64,000 nucleotides of DNA from Bacteroidales bacterium (GTDB taxonomy: Bacteria; Bacteroidota; Bacteroidia; Bacteroidales; Marinilabiliaceae). The DNA lies in assembly GCA_024401335.1 (NCBI GenBank), contig JAKSLH010000010.1, forward strand, positions 1 to 64,000. Reading direction: 5' to 3'. Each line of letters begins with the position of its first letter. Within the stretch, counting starts at the first letter, position 1. The notes beneath the pieces were generated by a model. It saw only the letters and a list, made by a program, of their open reading frames with translations. It did not search any database and was not told where the DNA came from. The translations under genes were made by a program, and so were the position numbers. This document shows positions 16,533-23,901 of this stretch, piece by piece.

Positions 16533-17279
16533 ATGACAATGAAAAAAGAGGCAATAATTGATATTATCATCAACGATTTGAAGGAGATTGAGCTGCTGCT
16601 CCAGAACTTCAAATACGGAGAAAATATAGAAGGTGCATTCATTGATCTGCTTCACTCTAAGCAACAGAACATCTCGAAGGAGATCGCTCTGCTCGACTTC
16701 TGGCGTAACGATGAAAAGCAAGTGCCTCACATTGATACTCCTAAGACTCCAGCAGAAGAGGCTCCTAAAGCCCTAGCTGTAGAGCCAGAGCCACAGGTCA
16801 TCAAAGCTGTGGAACCTGAGCCTGTGAAAGAGTCTGTCGCAATAGTCGAACAACCTACAGTTGTTGCAGAGCCTGAACCTGTCGTTGAACAAGTGGTGGC
16901 TCCAGAGCCAGAGCCGGCTCCTATGCCTGAACCTGTTGCTGAACCAGTCGCTGTAAACAAGGTTGCTGATGCTGTAGTGACAGCTGCAAAGCCTAACGCT
17001 GCAGAGACCATCACTCGTCAAGCTAAAGGTAGTGACGTAAAGAACTACGGAACACCTGTTTCTGATATAAAGAAGGCCATTGCTATAGCAGACAGATTCC
17101 TTTTCCAGAAGGAGTTGTTCGGTGGCGATGCCAACGAATTCAATTCGGCAATCAACAGGGCTAACGAAATGACTTCGTACGAAGAGGCGGAAAGTCATTT
17201 CCTGTCGAACTATGGTTGGGATATAGAGAACAAAACGGTGGAGGCTTTCCTAAAGGCTGTTCACAGAAAATTCATATAA
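16533..17279 (+). CDS. Conserved hypothetical protein with Pro/Glu/Val-rich linker
   Basis: The 248-residue protein has three parts: an alpha-helical N-terminal segment (about 1-70), a long linker of repeated EPEP/VVEP units (about 75-155), and a compact C-terminal helical domain (about 170-248; IADRFLFQKELFGGDANEF ... AFLKAVHRKF). There is no signal peptide or membrane segment. The linker looks like an extended tether between two interaction modules. A second in-frame ATG lies at 16539. rsmI starts 4 nt after the stop, so the genes are co-transcribed. Function not recognised. Confidence 0.75.
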   Translation: MTMKKEAIIDIIINDLKEIELLLQNFKYGENIEGAFIDLLHSKQQNISKEIALLDFWRNDEKQVPHIDTPKTPAEEAPKALAVEPEPQVIKAVEPEPVKESVAIVEQPTVVAEPEPVVEQVVAPEPEPAPMPEPVAEPVAVNKVADAVVTAAKPNAAETITRQAKGSDVKNYGTPVSDIKKAIAIADRFLFQKELFGGDANEFNSAINRANEMTSYEEAESHFLSNYGWDIENKTVEAFLKAVHRKFI

Positions 17280-17283
17280 TATA

Positions 17284-18000
17284 ATGGCAAAGCTAGTAGT
17301 AGTACCAACGCCAGTAGGTAACCTTGAAGACATCACGATGCGTGCTCTGCGCGTGTTGAAGGAGGCTTCGTTTGTTCTTGCCGAAGATACACGTACTACA
17401 GCCAATCTTTTTAAACATTTCGGGATAGAGACAAAACTTGTTAGCTACCATAAATTCAACGAGCATCAGGTAGTTGACGGACTTGTACAAAGAATAGCAG
17501 CTGGAGAGATGGTAGCCCTGGTAAGTGATGCCGGAACACCTGCCATAAGCGACCCGGGTTACCTCATCGTTCGCAAATGTATCGACGAAGGTGTTGACGT
17601 GGAGTGTCTGCCTGGAGCTACCGCTTTTGTTCCTGCTCTTGTTGACAGTGGATTGCCTAACGACAAGTTCTGTTTCGAAGGTTTCCTGCCTCACAAGAAG
17701 GGCCGACAGACTGCTATTCAGCAGCTTGCTACAGAAACACATACTATGATTCTCTACGAGTCGCCTTTCCGTATTGTCAAGACTCTCCAGCAGCTGGCAG
17801 AGGTTATGGGGGGCAACAGAAGGGCTAGTGTGACACGCGAAATCAGTAAGGTGTACGAGGAGACCGTAAGAGGAACACTCGACGAACTCATTGCTCATTT
17901 CACAGAGATTCCACCTAAGGGTGAATTTGTGATGATAATAGAGGGGTTGACTCGCAAACTCAGCAAAAACCAAGATAAAGAAGAAAACGAAGAAGAATAA
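17284..18000 (+). CDS. rsmI: 16S rRNA (cytidine(1402)-2'-O)-methyltransferase
   Basis: The 238-residue protein has the family's diagnostic segments: N-terminal VVPTPVGNLEDITMRAL, AEDTRTTANLFKHFGI, and the SAM-binding region ALVSDAGTPAISDPG with PGATAFVPAL. RsmI methylates the ribose of C1402 in the 30S decoding centre. It is slightly shorter than the E. coli enzyme; its C-terminus ends in a charged tail (KNQDKEENEEE). It is probably transcribed with the preceding Pro/Glu-rich gene; a lipoprotein gene follows after 26 nt. Confidence 0.93.
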   Translation: MAKLVVVPTPVGNLEDITMRALRVLKEASFVLAEDTRTTANLFKHFGIETKLVSYHKFNEHQVVDGLVQRIAAGEMVALVSDAGTPAISDPGYLIVRKCIDEGVDVECLPGATAFVPALVDSGLPNDKFCFEGFLPHKKGRQTAIQQLATETHTMILYESPFRIVKTLQQLAEVMGGNRRASVTREISKVYEETVRGTLDELIAHFTEIPPKGEFVMIIEGLTRKLSKNQDKEENEEE

Positions 18001-18026
18001 AATACATTACATAAAACTTTAAAGAA

Positions 18027-18878
18027 ATGAAGAAAACACTCGTATCAGCAATAGCTGCCGTTCTTGCAATGACAGCATGCGTCAGCAAGGAACAGGCTGA
18101 AAAGATGCAGCATACCATCGACTCACTCCGTGATGTGAACGACCTCAAGGACAGCAGCATGGGTTTGCTCGCAGAAACAATGGCTGACATCCAGACCAAC
18201 CTTAACACTATCAAGGAGAAGGAGGGCATTATCAGCGTAAGCCTTGCAGAGGGTTCTACACAGAGTCAGATTCAGTCGGATCTCGAAGCTATCCACACTG
18301 CTCTCGAAGCTAACAAGAAGAAGGTTGCTAATCTTCAGGCACAGCTTTCTAAGTCAACAAAGAACAACAAGGAGCTCCAGGGTATCATAAGTGTCCTCAA
18401 CGCTCAGATCGAGCAGCAGAACAACGAGATCGCTAAGCTCAACACTATGCTTGAGGAGAAGAATATCGAGATCGGCTTCCTCAACAACGCTGTGATCAAG
18501 CTCTCTTCTACAACTGACTCACTCGCTACATTGAAGGCTAATGTCGACGATAAGCTTGCAGAGGCTACTGACAACCTCGAGACTGGCTTCTACATCGTTG
18601 CTGAAAAGTCGGTTCTCAAGGAGAAGGGTCTTCTCGAAACTGGCCTCTTCAAGGGTAAGAAGGTAACAGGCAACGTTGACGACAAGCTCTTTACTAAGAT
18701 CAACATCACTGAGGTATCTGCTCTTCCACTCAACGTTAAGAAGGCACAGGTTGTTTCTGCTCACCCAGAGGCTTCCTACTCTCTCGATAAGGATGAAGAG
18801 GGCTTCATAACTCTCAACATTCACGACAAGAGTGCTTTCTGGAATACATCAAAGTACCTCATCATCATCGGAAAATAA
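18027..18878 (+). CDS. Coiled-coil lipoprotein
   Basis: This 283-residue protein begins MKKTLVSAIAAVLAMTAC, with the lipobox MTAC at Cys18. Residues about 25-185 are one long predicted coiled coil with heptads (LQAQLSKSTKNNKELQGI, LNAQIEQQNNEIAKLNTML). Residues about 195-283 form a small beta-rich domain. It resembles a conserved Bacteroidetes envelope lipoprotein group without known function; a structural or spacer role in the envelope is inferred. Codons are strongly biased (CTC, AAG, GAG), which may indicate high expression. A terminator follows at 18909. Confidence 0.75.
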   Translation: MKKTLVSAIAAVLAMTACVSKEQAEKMQHTIDSLRDVNDLKDSSMGLLAETMADIQTNLNTIKEKEGIISVSLAEGSTQSQIQSDLEAIHTALEANKKKVANLQAQLSKSTKNNKELQGIISVLNAQIEQQNNEIAKLNTMLEEKNIEIGFLNNAVIKLSSTTDSLATLKANVDDKLAEATDNLETGFYIVAEKSVLKEKGLLETGLFKGKKVTGNVDDKLFTKINITEVSALPLNVKKAQVVSAHPEASYSLDKDEEGFITLNIHDKSAFWNTSKYLIIIGK

Positions 18879-18908
18879 AAGTTTATACATATAGCTTATA
18901 ACTTATGA

Positions 18909-18938
18909 GCGGCAACTTTTTCAAGTTGTCGCTTTTTT
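18909..18938 (+). terminator. Rho-independent terminator after the coiled-coil lipoprotein gene
   Basis: A 10-bp stem (18909-18918 with 18923-18932, one G-U pair) with a 4-nt loop is followed by six Ts. Confidence 0.85.
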
Positions 18939-18955
18939 CATTTCTATCTTTTTAA

Positions 18956-18963
18956 TACATTTG
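18956..18963 (+). promoter_or_regulatory. -7 element of the M64 peptidase gene
   Basis: TACATTTG matches TAnnTTTG, 22 nt upstream of the ATG at 18986 and directly after the terminator. No -33 TTG was found at the usual spacing. Confidence 0.5.
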
Positions 18964-18985
18964 TGGCGACAACATCCAATTTGCT

Positions 18986-20236
18986 ATGAATCAAAAAATT
19001 ACAGCATTAATTATACTACTAATTTCAGCATTGAATGTTAATGCCGATCCATTTGATAAATATTTTACAGATCAGACGCTGCGTGTTGACTATATATTTT
19101 CGGGTAACGCCGACCACCAATCGATAAGTTTGAGTGATATATCTTCATTAGAGAACTGGGCCGGGAGACGCGTCAACATGGATTCTCTAATATATCTCGG
19201 CAACGGTCAAATAGTTATGCGCGACGCTGAGAGCAAAAAAGTTATCTACACTGCATCTTTTTCTACTCTTTTCCAGGAATGGCTCACAACCGACGAAAGC
19301 AAAACCATCACCAAGGGATTTGAGCATTCTATGCTTTTGCCATATCCAAAGAACAATGTTGACATTACGATTAGTCTTTGCGATAACAGACATAGGGTGA
19401 CTGCTGATTTCACACATACCGTTGACCCTAATGACATTCTCATAAGGCGTCATAAACGTAATAACGAGGTAATTACTTTCTATACTCACAAAGGCGGAAC
19501 TTACCAGGACTGCATTGACATTGCTATTCTCTCTGAAGGATATACTAAAGAGCAGGTCGGCACTTTCCTTATGGATGCTAAAGTCGCTACAAAGGCTATC
19601 TTTAGCCACGAACCATTCAGCTCTTTCAAGGATAGATTCAACATAGTGGCTGTCTTTATTCCATCAGAAGATGAAGGGGTCAGCATACCCAAAGACAACA
19701 TATGGAAAGACACTCCATTCCAGTCTCATTTCTCTACGTTCTACTCTGACCGTTACTTGACTAGTCTCAACATAAAGGACATTCACGACGCTCTGACAAG
19801 TGTGGACTATGAACATATCATTATTCTGGCTAACACAACAGAATATGGTGGTGGCGGTATTTTTAATAGCTATACGCTTACCGCTGCTCACCACAAGACG
19901 TTCCAACCTGTTGTTGTCCATGAATTTGGACATAGCTTCGGCGGTCTTGCTGACGAATACTACTACACGACAGAGGCTGACACGACAACCTACCCTGCTT
20001 GTGTCGAACCATGGGAGCCTAACATCACTACTAAGGTTGCTTTTGACCAAAAATGGGAGAAGGAGATTGGCACTAATGGTATCGGACTGTTAGAAGGTGC
20101 CGGATATTCAGGAAAACTAATCTACAGGGCTTGTCAAGACTGTAGAATGAAAACCAACGAATGGCCTGAGTTCTGTCCGGTATGCAAAAATGCTCTAGCA
20201 AAGATCATTAGATATTATACCGAACCTTCTAAATGA
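18986..20236 (+). CDS. M64 family metallopeptidase (IgA-peptidase-like), exported
   Basis: The 416-residue protein has a signal peptide ending near residue 20 (LNVNA). The zinc-binding motif HEFGHSFGGLADE starts at His312 (Glu313 catalytic, His316 second ligand), with the LADE extension typical of M64 peptidases. The family N-terminal beta domain precedes it. Founding members cleave IgA heavy chain in Clostridium, but the many Bacteroidetes homologues have unproven substrates, so IgA cleavage should not be assumed. A CRACQDCRMKTN-like cysteine cluster near residue 385 and a further CPVCKNAL are visible. It is followed by a small gene and a large secreted protein. Confidence 0.86.
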   Translation: MNQKITALIILLISALNVNADPFDKYFTDQTLRVDYIFSGNADHQSISLSDISSLENWAGRRVNMDSLIYLGNGQIVMRDAESKKVIYTASFSTLFQEWLTTDESKTITKGFEHSMLLPYPKNNVDITISLCDNRHRVTADFTHTVDPNDILIRRHKRNNEVITFYTHKGGTYQDCIDIAILSEGYTKEQVGTFLMDAKVATKAIFSHEPFSSFKDRFNIVAVFIPSEDEGVSIPKDNIWKDTPFQSHFSTFYSDRYLTSLNIKDIHDALTSVDYEHIIILANTTEYGGGGIFNSYTLTAAHHKTFQPVVVHEFGHSFGGLADEYYYTTEADTTTYPACVEPWEPNITTKVAFDQKWEKEIGTNGIGLLEGAGYSGKLIYRACQDCRMKTNEWPEFCPVCKNALAKIIRYYTEPSK

Positions 20237-20302
20237 TAAAAAAATCTAAATAAGGAACATTATTGTCCTATATCTCGTAAAAAAAACAGAAAGTCAACTC
20301 AG

Positions 20303-20491
20303 ATGATTCAGACAAAGAAAAAATATCAGGCACCTAAGATAGAGGAATACGAGGTTGATGTGTGTGTAATGGTCGTACACCACACTCCTTCTAAGCCTCC
20401 TGTAATCGACTTCCAAAGTTCTGGTGCAAGACAAGCTGAGCAGGCTCCTCAAGAGAACATATATTCAACAGAAATAGGTTTCGGTGAATAA
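20303..20491 (+). CDS. 62-residue protein of the 'KKxYxxP' small-protein type
   Basis: The ORF is intact and set cleanly between two genes (66 and 27 nt gaps). The N-terminus KKKYQAPKIEEYEVDV follows a pattern I recognise from many short Bacteroidetes proteins (Lys-Lys-x-Tyr-x-x-Pro then alternating hydrophobic/acidic residues). The middle VHHTPSKPPVIDFQS and the acidic tail are not recognised. There is no signal peptide and only one cysteine. It could be a regulatory peptide, a precursor peptide or a partner of the flanking secreted proteins; none is supported beyond position. Confidence 0.6.
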   Translation: MIQTKKKYQAPKIEEYEVDVCVMVVHHTPSKPPVIDFQSSGARQAEQAPQENIYSTEIGFGE

Positions 20492-20518
20492 AACAACAAT
20501 CACAACACAATTCTAGAC

Positions 20519-23500
20519 ATGAAAACAGTAAGACTTATAGCTGTCATTGCATTTTTAACCTCATACATTCATTGCGTTGCACAAGACTACCCTACCGTCT
20601 ATTGCCACACAAGCAGTGAATGGAGTGACTGGAATTTCACAAACGACATCAACGACAAGACGCAACACATAAACATCGGCGGCACAAGCAGCGAGATAGC
20701 CAACTATACTATCGTTGTCCCTAACGGGGTGATACTCGAGATGGGCGAGAAGTCGAACGGCTGTAGAGCAAGGAAAATCATAGTTGAAGAGGGCGGTTAT
20801 CTGAATATCACTAGCAAGACTTGCCAGGCTGTAGAACTTGTCATAAATGGCGAGTGTTTCCTCCACTCCAACAACGCAGTGGTAACTATGATGGACAAAT
20901 ATGTTGAGGGAGCTACATTGTCGCAGGGTTTATATGTTGAGGGAACGGGTACTCTCACAATACCTAACAGGGATTACTTCAACTTATCTGATGATTCTCC
21001 TATTCTCAAGAACGGTATAGTTAGAGAGTTTGATCCAAAGCAATACAATGGCTACCGTTTCTACTCATGCGACAACGGAGACTGGAACAATGGCGAAATA
21101 TGGTCGCTCTACCCTAACGTGAAGATTCTATTCTATGACATCGACAACAACACATATCATTATCCAGGTTATATTACAGATGTCAGAGAAGAGGTTCATG
21201 TGCAGGCAAGCAATGAAGTCACACTTGACGGCCATACGACTGTCGGTTCTGTCTTTGTCTATGGTATATTACATGTATGTGGTACCGAAGAAGCAAAGGC
21301 TAGCGTCAACTGTACCGATCAATGGGTCGCAGGAGGTGTTCATGAAGGTGTCATAACAGTTGGTGCCAACGGTGTTTTGGATATTTGTGAAAACTCAAGT
21401 CTTGAAGTGCCACTCGGAACAATCACAATCAACGGCGAGATAAAAGGTGACGGAAACATAAATGGCTACAAGATAGACACTTCAGCAAGTGCGAAGACTA
21501 CACAATTTATTGGAACAGCAACTGAAAACGTTGACCGCAGCAGCGATTGGGGATATTTCCATAACAACACAGCAACGTTCGTGGCAATGGAAGATGGCTC
21601 ATGGGATGCCATAACCTGGGGATGGCAGAGTGAATGTGGCCTTGTCATAGCAAACACAAACATAAAAGAGCCACTTGATAACGAAGGAGTGATTGTCATT
21701 ATTCCTAAAGACAAAACCGTACAACAGATTGAAGGGAAAACAGAAAACGCGCATACGATAGTCAATGGCAAACTACAAATGTGCATAGATGAAGCCATGT
21801 GGGATGCAGCAAACCAATATAGCCTAGAAACAATAATAGAGGTCAATGGCATACTGGAAATATGCGACAATTCTATCATTTATATCGACGGAACATTACA
21901 GATAAACCCAGGAGGTCTAGTTATAAGCAACGGAGATCTGAATTACAAAAGACTCATTAACAACGGAACTATAAGCGGCCATTTCAGTGAGGGCGAGAAG
22001 TTCCAGAGCACACAAGACGGGAACTGGGCTGATGGTGCGACATGGAACTGGGCCCACGGAAGGACACCAAACACTGGAGACATTGTAATCATAAAGCACA
22101 GAGTAACAATCGACCCTAGACAATACTACAACGCCATTTGCCAGGGAGCAAAATGGATTGTCATCGAAGGGACCGGATCGCTTACGTTGAACAACATAAC
22201 TACTAATTACGCCGACGGAAGCAACACAAACAATGACTTTGCCATATCGTTCAAACTTGACATTAACGACAAAGGCAATCTCACCATCAACACTCCTCTG
22301 GTGCTTGCCGATGGAGCTACTCTTAAGGCTATGCCTGGTGCAACAGTTGACGTGAATTCTCATATAAAGACTAGCAAAGACGGACAGATTATCATCAGCA
22401 ATAGCAGCGACTTGTCAACCTCTTTCTATTTGAACAGTGGATGTAAGCTTGACAACAAGGTTAAGGTGGAACGAGGTTTGAAGAAGAACAATGGCTATAC
22501 TGCTGGCTCTGCTACATTGGAGGGCACAATCAACGAGGGCCTTTCCGACGGCGACTTGTTCTATAGCTTTGATGCAGAGCAATACGACTACTCTCCATCG
22601 AAAAGCTTCGCAGGCACTTTCAAGACGGCTCAGATGCAGCTGTTCGACAAGGGCGCTCCAGAACGTATAATCACTCAGATAGGTACTCTGCAGCAGGGTG
22701 ACAAGACTTACAATCTTAAGATTGCTAACGGCGAAAACTATGGATGGAACCTCATACAGAACCCATTCACAACTGCTATTGGTATCGCAGATGATGGAAA
22801 GGACTTGTTCGTTTACGACAATGAGTATATCGACCCTGTTTTATGGTTCTATATCAATATGGGCGGTATTTACCAGTTCGTGACATATAGCCTTGATACA
22901 GACGTCGAGGTACCTACAAACAGCGAAGGACGATGGGCTGACAACATTGCTCCTCAGCAGGGTTTCTTTGTGAAGGCTAACGATAAGAGTTCTGACTTTA
23001 CTATCAAATACCCTAAAAAGCCTATCGCAAGAACTGGCTTGAAGTCACTCAAGGCTGAACCAAACGATGTTCTTCGCTTGACTTTGAGCAGCGATGAATA
23101 TAATACCGACGAGATGGCTATCGTATTCAGAAACGGCAGCGAGAATCACATTCAGGCTGATGCTGAGAAGAAGTGGCTGGGCGATGACAGACTCAATCAG
23201 ATTTACGGAATAAAAGGTGACTTCGCTTATTCTATCCCTGTTTATCCTAATGCGAATGAAATGAAGGATATCCTCATTCCTATTGGTATGCAGATCTCTA
23301 ATCTCTCAACAGAATGCACTATAAGCGCTCTGAACATAGAGGACTTTAAAGACGCTGAAGATGTGTTGCTCTACGATAACATAACTAAAGAGAAGATTGA
23401 CCTGCGCTCTGAAAGCTATACTTTCACAACAACTAACCAATACGAGGACGAGCGTTTCTTCATCATAGTATCTGGGAATAAGATGGAGGATGTTGCAACC

Positions 23501-23734
23501 GACATCAACAAAAACAATGCTGATAAGGTTACCATTCGCCAAACTACAGATGGTGTTAGCGTTGATGTGACTTCCGATGCATCGCTTAAGATATATGACA
23601 TTAGCGGACGTGAAATGGTTTCACAAAAACTGACTGACAGACATAATGATATCAAGTTCAACGCTCATGGCATTTGTCTTGTTGAAGTGATTTCAAAAAA
23701 CGGTTCAATATCACGCAAGAAGATACTTAAGTAA
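20519..23734 (+). CDS. Large secreted multidomain protein with T9SS-type C-terminal domain
   Basis: This 1071-residue protein has a signal peptide ending around HCVAQ. The body carries recurrent beta-solenoid-like segments with motifs such as QDGNWADGATWNW, GSLTLNN and GTLTIPN, resembling parallel-beta surface proteins. The last ~75 residues (VSVDVTSDASLKIYDISG, then REMVSQKL and ISRKKILK) fit the type A T9SS sorting domain: an Ig-like fold ending in a basic tail. Export to the surface is therefore likely. No catalytic motif was seen. It follows the M64 and small-protein genes and ends at a strong terminator, so the three genes probably form one unit. Confidence 0.75.
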   Translation: MKTVRLIAVIAFLTSYIHCVAQDYPTVYCHTSSEWSDWNFTNDINDKTQHINIGGTSSEIANYTIVVPNGVILEMGEKSNGCRARKIIVEEGGYLNITSKTCQAVELVINGECFLHSNNAVVTMMDKYVEGATLSQGLYVEGTGTLTIPNRDYFNLSDDSPILKNGIVREFDPKQYNGYRFYSCDNGDWNNGEIWSLYPNVKILFYDIDNNTYHYPGYITDVREEVHVQASNEVTLDGHTTVGSVFVYGILHVCGTEEAKASVNCTDQWVAGGVHEGVITVGANGVLDICENSSLEVPLGTITINGEIKGDGNINGYKIDTSASAKTTQFIGTATENVDRSSDWGYFHNNTATFVAMEDGSWDAITWGWQSECGLVIANTNIKEPLDNEGVIVIIPKDKTVQQIEGKTENAHTIVNGKLQMCIDEAMWDAANQYSLETIIEVNGILEICDNSIIYIDGTLQINPGGLVISNGDLNYKRLINNGTISGHFSEGEKFQSTQDGNWADGATWNWAHGRTPNTGDIVIIKHRVTIDPRQYYNAICQGAKWIVIEGTGSLTLNNITTNYADGSNTNNDFAISFKLDINDKGNLTINTPLVLADGATLKAMPGATVDVNSHIKTSKDGQIIISNSSDLSTSFYLNSGCKLDNKVKVERGLKKNNGYTAGSATLEGTINEGLSDGDLFYSFDAEQYDYSPSKSFAGTFKTAQMQLFDKGAPERIITQIGTLQQGDKTYNLKIANGENYGWNLIQNPFTTAIGIADDGKDLFVYDNEYIDPVLWFYINMGGIYQFVTYSLDTDVEVPTNSEGRWADNIAPQQGFFVKANDKSSDFTIKYPKKPIARTGLKSLKAEPNDVLRLTLSSDEYNTDEMAIVFRNGSENHIQADAEKKWLGDDRLNQIYGIKGDFAYSIPVYPNANEMKDILIPIGMQISNLSTECTISALNIEDFKDAEDVLLYDNITKEKIDLRSESYTFTTTNQYEDERFFIIVSGNKMEDVATDINKNNADKVTIRQTTDGVSVDVTSDASLKIYDISGREMVSQKLTDRHNDIKFNAHGICLVEVISKNGSISRKKILK

Positions 23735-23756
23735 ATATCATAAGAACATGAACTAG

Positions 23757-23790
23757 AAGCGAAGCGTAACTAATATGCTTCGCTTTTTTT
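23757..23790 (+). terminator. Rho-independent terminator after the large secreted protein gene
   Basis: A perfect 9-bp stem AAGCGAAGC / GCTTCGCTT (23757-23765 with 23777-23785) is followed by a T-run. Confidence 0.85.
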
Positions 23791-23799
23791 TGCTTTTTA

Positions 23800-23830
23800 T
23801 TGTTATAATCAGAAATAACGAATAAATTTG
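23800..23830 (+). promoter_or_regulatory. Promoter of the second M16 peptidase gene
   Basis: TTG (23800-23802) and TAAATTTG (23823-23830) are separated by 20 nt, a full match to the Bacteroidetes -33/-7 layout. The leader to the ATG at 23902 is about 65 nt. Confidence 0.7.
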
Positions 23831-23901
23831 CGGTGTACTACAAATCTAATACACTTGCGGTACTGCTTATAGATTATAAATAAATTATTAATTCTTACTT
23901 G

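Noticed and set aside
18986-20236. Calling the M64 peptidase an IgA protease
   Set aside because: The motif proves the family only; substrates of Bacteroidetes members are unproven.
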